Assembly (NCBI GenBank): GCA_020053565.1
Contig: JAGVMY010000072.1
Location: 1-21,210, forward strand
Length of the DNA stretch: 21,210 bases
Direction of reading: 5' to 3'
DNA from: Thermodesulfovibrionales bacterium
GTDB lineage: Bacteria > Nitrospirota > Thermodesulfovibrionia > Thermodesulfovibrionales > SM23-35
The first letter of the stretch is position 1, and each line of letters opens with the position of its first letter. The notes beneath the pieces were generated by a model. That model was not told where the DNA came from. It searched no databases and saw only the letters and a list, made by a program, of their open reading frames with translations. This document shows positions 1 to 7,635 of this stretch, in pieces. The translations under genes and the position numbers were made by a program.

Positions 1-155
1 CTCATTTCGTCGAGTTCTTTTAAATTTGCTGGGTCGAGCATTGCAGCATAGAGTCTGTTGCGGACTTTCTTGAACGGGAGGATTTTATATTTTTCTATAA
101 TGTCATTACTTACAGAATTAACTATTTCCTTAACTAAAGCCTCTCCGAGTTTCAT
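1..155 (-). CDS. N-terminus of a GspE/PilB N-domain (MshEN)-like protein, cut by the window edge
   Basis: The first 51 residues are visible; the gene runs off the left edge. It starts at the ATG at 155, which has an in-frame TAA 12 nt upstream and no good Shine-Dalgarno. After MKLGEALVKE comes a segment of the type EKYKILPFKKVRNRLYAAML followed by DPANLKELDE. This matches the pattern (A/E)xKYxxxPxxxxxxxLxVAMxDPxN of the GspE/MshE N-terminal domain, known in type II secretion and type IV pilus ATPases, where it can bind c-di-GMP. Only ten bases separate it from the metG stop, so it is probably the last visible gene of the same operon. Whether a full ATPase follows cannot be seen; it could also be a stand-alone domain protein. 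Confidence 0.5.
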   Translation of the reverse strand, partial: MKLGEALVKEIVNSVSNDIIEKYKILPFKKVRNRLYAAMLDPANLKELDEM

Positions 156-164
156 GCCGCTGTA

Positions 165-1811
165 TTATACTTTTTCTATTCTCGGGAATAAGTGAGAACC
201 TTTTCTTATCTTCTGCCCGGGCTTCAGCCCTTCCCATGCAATGTGTATCGCATTGCCGATTTCTTCATCAATCCCGAGTTGCAGCCAGATTTTTTGTCCC
301 GTATCGGGCATAAAGGGATACACATAGATTGCAATAATTCGTAGTGTTTCAGCAAGGGTGAAGAGCACACCTGAGAGTTTACCGATGTTCTTTGTTTTCC
401 ACAGATTCCACGGGGCTTCATCTTCTATTAATTTGTTTGCATCATTAATTGTGTCCCAGATTTTATCAAGGGCATGACCAAATGATAATCTTTCCATGGC
501 ATGATCAAATGCCTCATTCATATTTTCTGCAAGGCTTTTAAGGTGAATTTCTCTCTGCAGTTCGACTTCTCTATTAAAATCGTAAGAAGGCATCTGGGGG
601 ATTTTCCCTTCACAATATTTTTCAATCATTGTCAGTGTTCTGCTGAGAAGATTTCCAAGGTCATTTGCAAGATCATTATTAATACGCTTTATCAATGCCT
701 GTTCAGAAAAATCACCGTCGAGCCCGAAGGGGACTTCTCTAAAAAGGAAATACCTGAAGGCGTCTGTCCCGTATTTATTGACCATCTCATTTGGGTCAAC
801 AACATTCCCAAAAGACTTGGAAATCTTCTTCCCGTCAACAGTCCACCATCCATGTGCAAAGATGTTCTTTGGCAAAGGCATGTTAAGTGCCATAAGCATT
901 GTTGACCAGTAGACAGCATGTGTGGTGAGGATGTCCTTTCCTATCAGGTGATGCTCGGGAGGCCACCAATATTCAGAGCCGAGAGCCGAGAGTCGAGAGT
1001 CAAGAGTCTCAGCCCGTCCCTTGCCTCGGTACGAGTCGATTCCGACATCTCCCCTTGAGGGTGAGGGGTGGATGTGGGGATTTGCAAGATAGTCTATTGC
1101 TGAGTAGTAATTTACAAGTGCATCAAACCAGACGTAGGTAACAAAGTTGTCATCGAAAGGAAGTACTATGCCCCATGAGAGTCTCTGCTTCGGCCGTGAT
1201 ATGCAGAGGTCGCCGAGGGGGTTGTTTTTTAAGAATCCGAGAACCTCGTTTTTCCTTGCCTCAGGAAGGATATATGATGAATTTTCCTCAATGTAGTGTA
1301 TGAGTCTTTCCTGGTACTTCGACATCAGGAAGAAATAGTTCTCCTCTGTAATGTGCTCAACAGGTCTTTTACACTCCGGGCATTTCCCCTCTATGACTTC
1401 CTTCTCTGTCCAGAATCTCTCATCCGGTATGCAGTACCATCCTGAATAGGCTCTCTTTTCTATCTCGTTCTTCTCCCATAGCTTTGTGAGGAGCGATTGA
1501 ACAGTTTTTACATGTTCTGGATCTGTAGTGCGTATGAACGCATCATTGTGAATAGTGAGCTTTGTCCAGAGGGATTTGAAATTTTCAACCATCAAATCAG
1601 CATGTTCTTTTGGTGGCATGCCCTTTTCCTGTGCTGCTTTTTCGACCTTCTGTCCATGCTCGTCAGTACCTGTTAAGAAAAATACTTTTTTTCCTTTTAA
1701 CCTGTTATATCGTGCGAGGATGTCAGCAGCTACGGTTGTATAGGCATGGCCGATATGCGGTATATCATTGACATAATATATTGGCGTGGTGATATAAAAC
1801 TTATCTGTCAA
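165..1811 (-). CDS. metG: Methionyl-tRNA synthetase with a repeat-derived insertion
   Basis: Cytoplasmic class I synthetase that charges tRNA-Met with methionine using ATP. The Rossmann domain carries PHIGHAY (HIGH motif, residues 18-24) and the KMSKS-type loop KKISKS (328-333). The zinc-knuckle region shows C127, then C144 and C147; the partner expected in CxxC at 127-130 is D130, a variant also common in the family. Length is 548 residues, as expected for a MetG without the C-terminal tRNA-binding domain. I chose the TTG at 1811: TDKFYITTPIYYVND is the normal family N-terminus and AGAAGG lies about 10 nt upstream. A longer in-frame ATG at 1919 would add 36 unrelated residues that overlap ricT. 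The TTG lies inside the last codons of ricT, so translation is probably coupled. Residues about 244-279, between NYYSAIDYL and YWWPPEHHLIGKD, are a low-conservation insertion encoded by a heptad-repeat/palindrome element. Confidence 0.96.
   Translation of the reverse strand: MTDKFYITTPIYYVNDIPHIGHAYTTVAADILARYNRLKGKKVFFLTGTDEHGQKVEKAAQEKGMPPKEHADLMVENFKSLWTKLTIHNDAFIRTTDPEHVKTVQSLLTKLWEKNEIEKRAYSGWYCIPDERFWTEKEVIEGKCPECKRPVEHITEENYFFLMSKYQERLIHYIEENSSYILPEARKNEVLGFLKNNPLGDLCISRPKQRLSWGIVLPFDDNFVTYVWFDALVNYYSAIDYLANPHIHPSPSRGDVGIDSYRGKGRAETLDSRLSALGSEYWWPPEHHLIGKDILTTHAVYWSTMLMALNMPLPKNIFAHGWWTVDGKKISKSFGNVVDPNEMVNKYGTDAFRYFLFREVPFGLDGDFSEQALIKRINNDLANDLGNLLSRTLTMIEKYCEGKIPQMPSYDFNREVELQREIHLKSLAENMNEAFDHAMERLSFGHALDKIWDTINDANKLIEDEAPWNLWKTKNIGKLSGVLFTLAETLRIIAIYVYPFMPDTGQKIWLQLGIDEEIGNAIHIAWEGLKPGQKIRKGSHLFPRIEKV
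975..1082. repeat. Heptad-repeat/palindrome element inside metG
   Basis: Five consecutive heptamers AGAGCCG, AGAGCCG, AGAGTCG, AGAGTCA, AGAGTCT occupy 975-1009. They are followed by a GC-rich tract with CTCCCCTTGAGGGTGAGGGG at about 1050-1070. The whole stretch is translated in frame and falls in a loop that has no counterpart in ordinary MetG proteins. Confidence 0.75.
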
Positions 1812-2664
1812 TTTTGCGAAACCTTCTTCTGCGGCTTCTCCTGCGCCTATGTTTTCCTTGATATTCTTGCTTTTCAGATTGAGGAGCAGGTGATGGTGAG
1901 TCGGTCTCACGCTGGGCAAGAGGCTCGTTTACTTCTGGAGGTGAGTCGCTTGTGGCAACAATCATTCCAAATGCTTCTTCATCCTCTGAAATTGATATGG
2001 AGTTTTCCTCTGTCAGGGTTGTATCTTCTGGAGACAGTTCACTATACTCAAATCCCAGACAGCACATGAGCCTTCCACAGACTCCGGATAGCTTGCCTGT
2101 GTTCAAAACAAGTTCCTGTTTCTTTGCCATTTTGATAGAAATAGGCTCAAATGATGTCAGGAATTTCATGCAGCAGAGTTCTCTCCCGCATATTCCCATG
2201 CCACCGACTATCTTTGCCTCGTCTCTCACGCCAATCTGTCTCATTTCAATCCTTGTCTTGAATTTTGCTGCAAGGTCTTTTACGAGTTCCCTGAAGTCAA
2301 TTCTCTTTTCTGCAGTGAAATAAAAAATAATTCGTTTTCTGTCAAGGGTAACCTCAGTGCAGATAAGCTTCATCGGCAGTCCTCTTGCCATTATTCTCTC
2401 AAGGGAATACTCCCTTGCCTCAGTTTCGAGATTTTTGTTTTCCTGGCTCTGGTGAAGATCTTCCTCTGTTGCTTTACGAATGACTTTTTTCAATTCTCTG
2501 TCAGGGTCTTCCAGTGTGTGGCGACCTAAGATGACGTTCCCTATACTGAGACCAAGTTCAGACTCCACCACAACGAGGTCACCTTCTTGTACTTCTACTC
2601 CGTTTACCTCGAAGTCGTATATCTTTCCGCAGGATTTAAAACGTACTCCTATTACTTCAGGCAT
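1801..2664 (-). CDS. ricT: RicT/YaaT-type PSP1-domain protein
   Basis: Member of the PSP1 C-terminal domain family. In Bacillus subtilis RicT (YaaT) forms the RicA-RicF-RicT complex, which carries [4Fe-4S] clusters and affects RNase Y-dependent mRNA maturation, sporulation and competence. Six cysteines sit in two matching signatures, GGMGICGRELCC (C159, C164, C165) and GVCGRLMCC (C196, C201, C202), the hallmark of the family. The N-terminal MPEVIGVRFKSCGKIYDF is also typical. The C-terminus (about 210-287) is an acidic, proline-rich linker ending in a strongly basic RRRRSRRRR tail, which may contact RNA (inference). ATG 2664 overlaps the holB stop by 8 nt and has AAGGA 8 nt upstream. No RicA or RicF homologue is seen nearby, so its partners, if any, lie elsewhere. 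Position between holB and metG is conserved in many bacteria. Confidence 0.93.
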   Translation of the reverse strand: MPEVIGVRFKSCGKIYDFEVNGVEVQEGDLVVVESELGLSIGNVILGRHTLEDPDRELKKVIRKATEEDLHQSQENKNLETEAREYSLERIMARGLPMKLICTEVTLDRKRIIFYFTAEKRIDFRELVKDLAAKFKTRIEMRQIGVRDEAKIVGGMGICGRELCCMKFLTSFEPISIKMAKKQELVLNTGKLSGVCGRLMCCLGFEYSELSPEDTTLTEENSISISEDEEAFGMIVATSDSPPEVNEPLAQRETDSPSPAPQSEKQEYQGKHRRRRSRRRRFRKIDR

Positions 2665-3763
2665 TAATAATGTCCTTTGTTTTCCTCAGCAGAGAACCCG
2701 TATAGTTCCATGTGAGGGATTTATTTAAATTAAAATTAAAATATACTTTTAAGGTGTTCAGTTTTTGATAGTTTTCTATTATACCCTTTAAATCCATTGA
2801 GCTGCTCAACTTCTTTACAGAGTCTTTAAGATCTGAGTTGATGAGATTCTTTGTATCCCGGGTTATCTTTAGTATAGTTGCATCTCGGAGGAGGACGAGT
2901 AAAAGATCAAACCACTTTTCCATCTCTTCTTTTGAAGTCCAGCCATCTTTTTCTGTATTCAGCATCCCCTGGAGCATTTGCATAAACCATGTCCTTTCTT
3001 CGATAAGATCTCCTGAGATTGCGAGACCTGGTCTTCCCATTGAAAGTCTCACAAGAGTTGAAAGTTGAGCATCATCTTTCACTGGTTTTTTTGATTTTTT
3101 GGCTTGCACACCTGCAGGCTTGCCAGCTTTTTGACTCATAACTGTTTTTATGACTTTTTCGCATGCCTCGGCAGGGAGAGGTGTAAAGTTTATCCTTGAA
3201 CACCGCGACCGTATTGTGTCAGGCAGTCGGTCAGGGCTTGATGATATAAGGATTATAAGACTATCTTCTGGAGGTTCTTCAAGTGTTTTAAGAAAGGCAT
3301 TTGCCGCATATGGATTCATTGTATCCGCTTCATCTGTTATGACGACCTTTTCCCTTCCCTCGAAGGGCTTAAAAGAAAGTGCGTCATCAATCGCCCTTAT
3401 CTCTTCTATCCTTATCAATCCACTCTTAGGTGAGATGAGAAGAAAATCGGGGTGACTTCCTGAATCGATTTTCTTGCATGAAGGACATTCATCACAAGCA
3501 TCTATCTGAGTTCTGAGTTCGGAATCCCCCCCACCCATCCCTCCCCCTCGAGGGGGGAGGGCAAGGGAGGGGGTGTCTCTGCTCTCTGCTCTCTGCTCTC
3601 TGCTCTGACAGTTCAATGCCTTTGCAAGATTAATGGCAGTAAATTTCTTTCCTATACCCGGTTCTCCTGCAAATAGATATGACGAAGGTATTCTTCCTCT
3701 CTGTATAGTTCTCAGCAGTATAGTTACTGCCCTGTCCTGTCCTATAACATCTCTAAGAGCCAT
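2657..3763 (-). CDS. holB: DNA polymerase III subunit delta' with an expanded zinc-module loop
   Basis: Clamp-loader subunit of the replicative polymerase, a AAA+ protein that helps load the beta sliding clamp. Visible are a degenerate Walker A GEPGIGKKFT (33-42), the DEAD-like box TDEADTM (143-149), LEEPPED (161-167) and the arginine-finger SRC motif in IRSRCSRI (184-191). Four cysteines form the zinc module, C52 and CDECPSC (C90, C93, C96). In typical delta' proteins the first two cysteines are about eight residues apart; here 37 residues lie between them. The extra part is encoded by a heptad-repeat/palindrome element (3505-3611). The frame is intact and everything after it looks normal, so the protein is probably functional. 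The start ATG overlaps the tmk stop by 11 nt. Confidence 0.94.
   Translation of the reverse strand: MALRDVIGQDRAVTILLRTIQRGRIPSSYLFAGEPGIGKKFTAINLAKALNCQSREQRAESRDTPSLALPPRGGGMGGGDSELRTQIDACDECPSCKKIDSGSHPDFLLISPKSGLIRIEEIRAIDDALSFKPFEGREKVVITDEADTMNPYAANAFLKTLEEPPEDSLIILISSSPDRLPDTIRSRCSRINFTPLPAEACEKVIKTVMSQKAGKPAGVQAKKSKKPVKDDAQLSTLVRLSMGRPGLAISGDLIEERTWFMQMLQGMLNTEKDGWTSKEEMEKWFDLLLVLLRDATILKITRDTKNLINSDLKDSVKKLSSSMDLKGIIENYQKLNTLKVYFNFNLNKSLTWNYTGSLLRKTKDIINA
3505..3611. repeat. Heptad-repeat/palindrome element inside holB
   Basis: TCTGAGT, TCTGAGT, TCGGAAT (3505-3525) are followed by a C-rich/G-rich palindrome centred near 3550 (CTCCCCCTCGAGGGGGGAG, 3541-3559). Then come four perfect CTCTGCT heptamers (3577-3604) and CTGACAG. 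It is read in frame in holB. Confidence 0.8.
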
Positions 3764-4409
3764 TTTGAGCGATATACTCCGTAATGATGCTGACTATTTT
3801 GCTATGTATTTCCTCTATACTTTTCGAGGCATCTATTAATTTTATCCTCTCAGGTTCTTTTGCTGCAATCTCAAGATAACCATTTCTTACCTTTTTATGA
3901 AACGCTTTATCCTCAAGCTCTAATCTGTCTGCCTTATGAATACCTCTGTTTCTCTTCAAGCCAACCTTAACATCAAGATCAAGGAGTATGGTGATATCAG
4001 GTTTTAAGCCTGCCGTTACTATTCTATCGATCGAATCTATGAGATTGAGATCTATTCCCCTTCCATAACCCTGATATGCAACGGTTGAATCATTAAACCT
4101 GTCTGTTATTACTATAGCACCTCTTTTTATTGCAGGAAGGATGACCTCCTTTATAAGTTGTGCACGTGATGCATTATAAAGCATGAGTTCTGTAACAGAA
4201 GTCATTTCCTGATGTTCTACAGAGAGCAGGAGTTCCCGTATTCTCAGTCCAATTTGTGTGCCGCCAGGCTCTTCTGTGAGAACAACTGTATAACCTTTTT
4301 TTCGTAGAAATTCATCAAGGAGCCGTGCCTGGATTGTCTTGCCAGAACCTTCGATTCCTTCAAAAGAGATAAAAATACCGTTGTTAGAGAACGTGATACG
4401 TTCTTCCAT
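3753..4409 (-). CDS. tmk: Thymidylate kinase
   Basis: Phosphorylates dTMP to dTDP with ATP in the dTTP pathway; cytoplasmic. The P-loop FEGIEGSGKT is at residues 16-25 and LTEEPGGTQIG near 44 binds the substrate phosphate. ITDRFNDSTVAYQGYGRG contains the conserved DR(Y/F) motif, and KPDITILLDLD is the fourth strand typical of the family. Length is 218 residues, with about ten extra N-terminal residues before the first beta strand. ATG 4409 shares one base with the TAA of the upstream core-MetE-like gene (TAATG), and the stop overlaps holB. The tmk-holB-ricT order is conserved in Firmicutes and elsewhere, which supports the operon reading. Confidence 0.95.
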   Translation of the reverse strand: MEERITFSNNGIFISFEGIEGSGKTIQARLLDEFLRKKGYTVVLTEEPGGTQIGLRIRELLLSVEHQEMTSVTELMLYNASRAQLIKEVILPAIKRGAIVITDRFNDSTVAYQGYGRGIDLNLIDSIDRIVTAGLKPDITILLDLDVKVGLKRNRGIHKADRLELEDKAFHKKVRNGYLEIAAKEPERIKLIDASKSIEEIHSKIVSIITEYIAQNGS

Positions 4410-5413
4410 TATGAAATTGTTTCCTTAAGTTGTTTAAGAAGTGTAAACACCTTCACTGCATGCTCAATATTCATTGATCCTGTACCGCATGAAGGTGTAA
4501 GGAGTATTTTGGAGCATAAAAGATCTCCAGGTATTGATTTTGATAATCTATCTATACTGTCATCAAAACGTTTCCTGATAGAATCAAGATTTTCTTCTAT
4601 TATAGACTCGGTTGTGGGCACAATTCCCCATGCAAGGTATCCACCACTCTGAAGAAATTTGGTGAACTCTTCCGGATACATTGAGATTGTGTCGGTATAT
4701 CCATAGGCGTCAAAGCTGATAATTGTTATCCCACTCTTGATAACCGAAGACCAGTCAGCCTTACTGCAGCAATGGATCCCGGGAATGCCTCCAGCATGCC
4801 TCACTGAATCTGATGTTTCCCTCAACAGCCTCAGAGCTTCCTCAGGAATTACACCGAGATAACTTGTGCTTCCAAGAGCAGAGAGAATAGGCTCATCAAC
4901 AAAGATAATGATATTATCAGTGTAAGGCTTCAGTATTTCTATCTGCCACCTGATCTTTGCCTTTAGAATTAAAAGGGATATCTCTCGGAGCTCTTCATCA
5001 AAATAGATTGGCTTTCCCTCAGAGTCCTTGAGTCCAAGTGTAAAGGTCAACGGACCGGTAACCTGCCCTTTAAGAGTAGTAAATTTCTTATTTTTTATGA
5101 GACGTATAAATGTATGGAGACCTTTTGCATAGTTCTCAGAAACAGGAATCTTCATTTCTTCAGAATAGTTTTCATAGAACTGTGTAAGTGCATCGCTTCC
5201 GTTTCTTTCTATCCAAATACTTTCTCTATGATCATCAGTCTTTATAAATGGTACGCCTTCAGAGAACTGAGGTATCATTGATTCATGGAATGATAATTTT
5301 GGAAGTTGAGGCCAGAAAGGGATGTCAAATGTCTCAAGCACAAGCCTGCATGCCTCTTCAGAGTCTGTATGCGGAAGACTTCCAATTCCTGTTGTGGTAA
5401 ATGGTGTAAACAT
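4409..5413 (-). CDS. Core-MetE-like (UROD/MetE superfamily) methyltransferase
   Basis: A 334-residue protein with the TIM-barrel signatures of the catalytic half of cobalamin-independent methionine synthase: TTTGIGSLPH near the N-terminus, GPLTFTLGL (120-128), FVDEP (171-175), HCC at 214-216 in GIHCCSKADW, and C309 in TPSCGTGS. H214, C216 and C309 match the zinc ligands of MetE. The MetE glutamate ligand seems to be replaced in ISFDAYGY, perhaps by D235. The N-terminal folate-binding half of MetE is absent. Such short proteins are known as core MetE or Mes-type methionine synthases and can take methyl groups from corrinoid proteins rather than folate; other members have unrelated roles. Start choice: ATG 5413 gives the usual MFTxxTTGIGSLPH start. 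A TTG at 5449 would extend it, but it lacks a ribosome site and itself resembles a -35 box (TTGACT, with TATCAT 19 nt on). Confidence 0.8.
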   Translation of the reverse strand: MFTPFTTTGIGSLPHTDSEEACRLVLETFDIPFWPQLPKLSFHESMIPQFSEGVPFIKTDDHRESIWIERNGSDALTQFYENYSEEMKIPVSENYAKGLHTFIRLIKNKKFTTLKGQVTGPLTFTLGLKDSEGKPIYFDEELREISLLILKAKIRWQIEILKPYTDNIIIFVDEPILSALGSTSYLGVIPEEALRLLRETSDSVRHAGGIPGIHCCSKADWSSVIKSGITIISFDAYGYTDTISMYPEEFTKFLQSGGYLAWGIVPTTESIIEENLDSIRKRFDDSIDRLSKSIPGDLLCSKILLTPSCGTGSMNIEHAVKVFTLLKQLKETIS

Positions 5414-5790
5414 CTTCAATGATACTCTATCAATGAGTTCATTAGTCAATAGGGAGTGTCTTTAAGACTGCTCACCAGCTTGTCATTTTACTGGCTTGAT
5501 AGCTTTTTTGCTTGTCAGCTTCCGCAGGTAAAAGAACAGATGGGAGGTTTCTTATTTGAGTGTAATTATCTGAGACGGCATGGAGGGTTAAACTATATGA
5601 CACCTTTTGATAAACTTCCCTACGGGTCGTAGACAAAAAGTTACCGAATGAGTATGCGAGAACAACCATCCCCATTCCCAGTCCTTAAACGAATGATGAA
5701 GGTTTGCCCTTTTTACTCACAATAGTATCAAGAAAAAGACCTGTCCCTCGAGACTGACCCGGACTTGCATTTTCTGCTGAAATTGCTAAA
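5414..5790. other. Divergent intergenic region with no convincing gene
   Basis: This gap separates the minus-strand housekeeping operon from plus-strand cfa. It contains short open stretches on the minus strand (for example 5472-5675) whose translation resembles no family I know and which lack ribosome sites. A weak promoter for the operon may lie at 5449-5419 (TTGACT, 19 nt, TATCAT). For cfa, TTGCAT (5765-5770) and TAAAAT (5787-5792) with a 16-nt spacer form a possible promoter. I see no tRNA, hairpin terminator or repeat here; it may be the scar of a deleted gene. Confidence 0.5.
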
Positions 5791-6945
5791 ATGAAGATAA
5801 GGCTATACGATTTCGAGAGATGTATGGATATCCGGAAACTCAGAGAGATTATCCAGGAAATCCTGCATCCTGCAGGAATCGCCGTCGATGGCACCAGTCC
5901 CTGGGATATACGTATCAAGGACGAGCGGTTTTTCAAAAGGGTTCTCGGGGAAGGGAGCATCGGCCTCGGCGAATCCTTCATGGACGGGTGGTGGGAAAGC
6001 GATTGCCTCGATGAATTTTTCTGTAGGCTCATGCCTCTGCAGCCTGAAGAGGCAATCAAAAAAAATTTGAAGCTCCGGGTCGAGATCCTCAAATCAATTG
6101 TTTTTAACCTTGCGAAAAGGTCAAGGGCATTTATGGTAGGGGAGAGGCATTATGATCTCGGTAATGAGCTCTTTAGGAGGATGCTCGACAGGCGGATGGT
6201 CTACAGCTGCGGATACTGGAAGAATGCAGGGAATCTCGACGAGGCACAGGAAGCAAAGCTGGACCTGACCTGCAGGAAGCTGGGGCTTCAGCCAGGGGAT
6301 CGGGTGCTCGATGTCGGCTGCGGGTGGGGGAGTTTCGCCGGATATGCAGCGGAGCGATACGGGGTGAGCGTAGTTGGTATCACCGTTTCGAGGGAGCAGG
6401 CGGCGCTTGCACGGGAATTTTGTGCAGGGTTGCCTGTTGAGATCAGGATTCAGGACTACCGGGAGGTGAACGAACCATTCGATCACATTGTCTCCATTGG
6501 CATGTTCGAGCACGTCTGTTATAAGAACTACAGGAAGTATATGGAGGTTGTGCACAGGTGCCTGAGAGACGACGGGCTCTTCCTGCTGCATACCATAGGA
6601 GACAGTTACTCGCATGTTACCGTTGATCCGTGGTTCGGCAAGTATATCTTCACGAACTCGATGATCCCTTCCATGAAGCAGATCAGTGAAGCAGCAGAAA
6701 AGCTTTTTATCATCGAGGACTGGCACAATTTCGGTCCTTACTACGATCCTACACTGATGTCGTGGTTCAATAACTTCGACAGGAATTGGGATGCACTGCA
6801 TGAACTCTATGACGACCGCTTCTACCGCATGTGGAAATACTATCTCTTGAGCAGCGCAGGTACCTTCAGAGCACGATGCCTGCAGGTATGGCAGATCGTG
6901 CTCTCTAAGAATGGAATACCCGGAGGATATACCCCGGTTCGATGA
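5791..6945 (+). CDS. cfa: Cyclopropane-fatty-acyl-phospholipid synthase
   Basis: SAM-dependent enzyme that methylenates cis double bonds of membrane phospholipid acyl chains, acting at the inner membrane surface. The N-terminal part contains FFKRVLGEGSIGLGESFMDG, very close to E. coli Cfa. The SAM site is VLDVGCGWGSFA (about residues 171-182), and GMFEHVCYKNY carries the conserved glutamate region. YSCGYW and the C-terminal WNNFD-like segment are also typical. At 384 residues it matches the E. coli enzyme (382). ATG 5791 has no Shine-Dalgarno, and the ATG at 5824 (after CGAGAG) is an alternative that would fit the possible promoter at 5765-5792. The gene is visibly GC-richer than the housekeeping operon, which suggests horizontal acquisition. 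It faces relE convergently, and no clear terminator was found in between. Confidence 0.95.
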   Translation: MKIRLYDFERCMDIRKLREIIQEILHPAGIAVDGTSPWDIRIKDERFFKRVLGEGSIGLGESFMDGWWESDCLDEFFCRLMPLQPEEAIKKNLKLRVEILKSIVFNLAKRSRAFMVGERHYDLGNELFRRMLDRRMVYSCGYWKNAGNLDEAQEAKLDLTCRKLGLQPGDRVLDVGCGWGSFAGYAAERYGVSVVGITVSREQAALAREFCAGLPVEIRIQDYREVNEPFDHIVSIGMFEHVCYKNYRKYMEVVHRCLRDDGLFLLHTIGDSYSHVTVDPWFGKYIFTNSMIPSMKQISEAAEKLFIIEDWHNFGPYYDPTLMSWFNNFDRNWDALHELYDDRFYRMWKYYLLSSAGTFRARCLQVWQIVLSKNGIPGGYTPVR

Positions 6946-7022
6946 GGGATTCTTACGAGGAAACTGTTAACAAGATGCTCTCGTGAATTGTATTTTGAAC
7001 AGGGGGTAAGAAATCTTTTCGC

Positions 7023-7283
7023 CTATCGGTAAACATCCTTTCGATGTCTTACGCGATAAATAATGATGCTTTTTTGGTCTTCATCGACAGAATAAACAAC
7101 CCTGTAATCCCCAACCCTGAGCCTGTATTTATCTTCACCTCTGAGTTTTTTTGCTTGCGTATATGGGAATGGGAAAGAATCTTCTTTTAACGAGAGTATG
7201 GATTTGTCGACTTTTAAAAATATCTGATCTGGCAGACTGTCCAGTTCTTTTCTTGCGGATTTCTTAATCGCAAGCTTATACAT
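7023..7283 (-). CDS. RelE/ParE-superfamily toxin
   Basis: An 86-residue protein with the RelE/ParE fold pattern: MYKLAIKKSARKELDSLP at the N-terminus, KKLRGEDKYRLRVGDYRVVY in the central strands and YRVRHRKDVYR at the end. In RelE-like mRNA interferases the basic residues and the C-terminal tyrosine of such a tail take part in ribosome-dependent mRNA cleavage; the RxGDYRVxY signature is shared with the wider family. Its ATG overlaps the end of the antitoxin gene by 8 nt, the usual coupled arrangement. The pair is probably a type II toxin-antitoxin module. Whether the target is mRNA (RelE) or gyrase (ParE) cannot be told from the sequence; RelE is more likely from the C-terminal HRKDVY. Confidence 0.9.
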   Translation of the reverse strand: MYKLAIKKSARKELDSLPDQIFLKVDKSILSLKEDSFPFPYTQAKKLRGEDKYRLRVGDYRVVYSVDEDQKSIIIYRVRHRKDVYR

Positions 7284-7503
7284 GCAGGCGGGATTTTCGT
7301 TTGCGGCTATAAGCTTCGTAGTCTTCTGTTGGCTCAGCTATTCTATCTTCAATTGCCTTCAAATCAAGAAGGTCTTCGAGCAAATCATTGATCCGCTCAA
7401 GTTCCTTTATGTCAAGAATCGCCGCCACTTTATGCCCTCTTGAATTGGTTATGTATTGTTTTACCTTAATATGATCGTCCTTTTGTTTTGCAGCTAAAGG
7501 CAT
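7276..7503 (-). CDS. Antitoxin of the RelE/ParE pair (Phd/RelB-like)
   Basis: A 75-residue protein, first gene of the toxin-antitoxin pair. The N-terminal half (IKVKQYITNSRGHKVAAILDIKELERI) looks like the DNA-binding, dimerising domain of Phd/YefM-RelB antitoxins, which place a strand-loop-strand followed by LxxxEYxxL-like text. The acidic and then basic C-terminal tail (AEPTEDYEAYSRKRKSRLHV) would wrap the toxin. I took ATG 7503 because AAGGAGG lies 5 nt upstream; an earlier in-frame start at 7557 would run through the promoter. A near-perfect extended -10 lies just upstream, so the pair has its own promoter and is probably autorepressed, as usual for this class. Confidence 0.85.
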   Translation of the reverse strand: MPLAAKQKDDHIKVKQYITNSRGHKVAAILDIKELERINDLLEDLLDLKAIEDRIAEPTEDYEAYSRKRKSRLHV

Positions 7504-7531
7504 TGCATCCTCCTTATGAGGGTTTGGTTCT

Positions 7532-7540
7532 ATTATATCA
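7532..7540 (-). promoter_or_regulatory. Extended -10 promoter of the relBE-like pair
   Basis: On the minus strand the sequence reads TGATATAAT, a consensus TATAAT with an upstream TGn. The -35 region is only T-rich. Predicted transcription start is about 20-25 nt before ATG 7503. Confidence 0.6.
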
Positions 7541-7635
7541 CAGTAGCTTTTCAGCAAAAAAAATAAATACTTGACCCCACAATCCTTAAAAAAGACCTGA
7601 TGCTCCTCAGCTTGTTTTATCTTTTTGTCAAATGT

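Noticed and set aside
5414..5449. TTG start for the core-MetE-like gene
   Set aside because: There is no ribosome site and the family starts at MFTxxTTGIGSLPH (ATG 5413); TTGACT is better read as a possible -35 box.
5472..5675. 67-codon open stretch on the minus strand
   Set aside because: No ribosome site, no recognisable family, composition not coding-like.
6121..6801. 226-codon open frame antisense to cfa
   Set aside because: It lies wholly opposite a clear cfa gene, and high GC in cfa explains the lack of stops.
6946..7022. Terminator between cfa and the RelE-like gene
   Set aside because: GATTCTTAC and GTAAGAAATC are complementary but about 50 nt apart and lack a T run.
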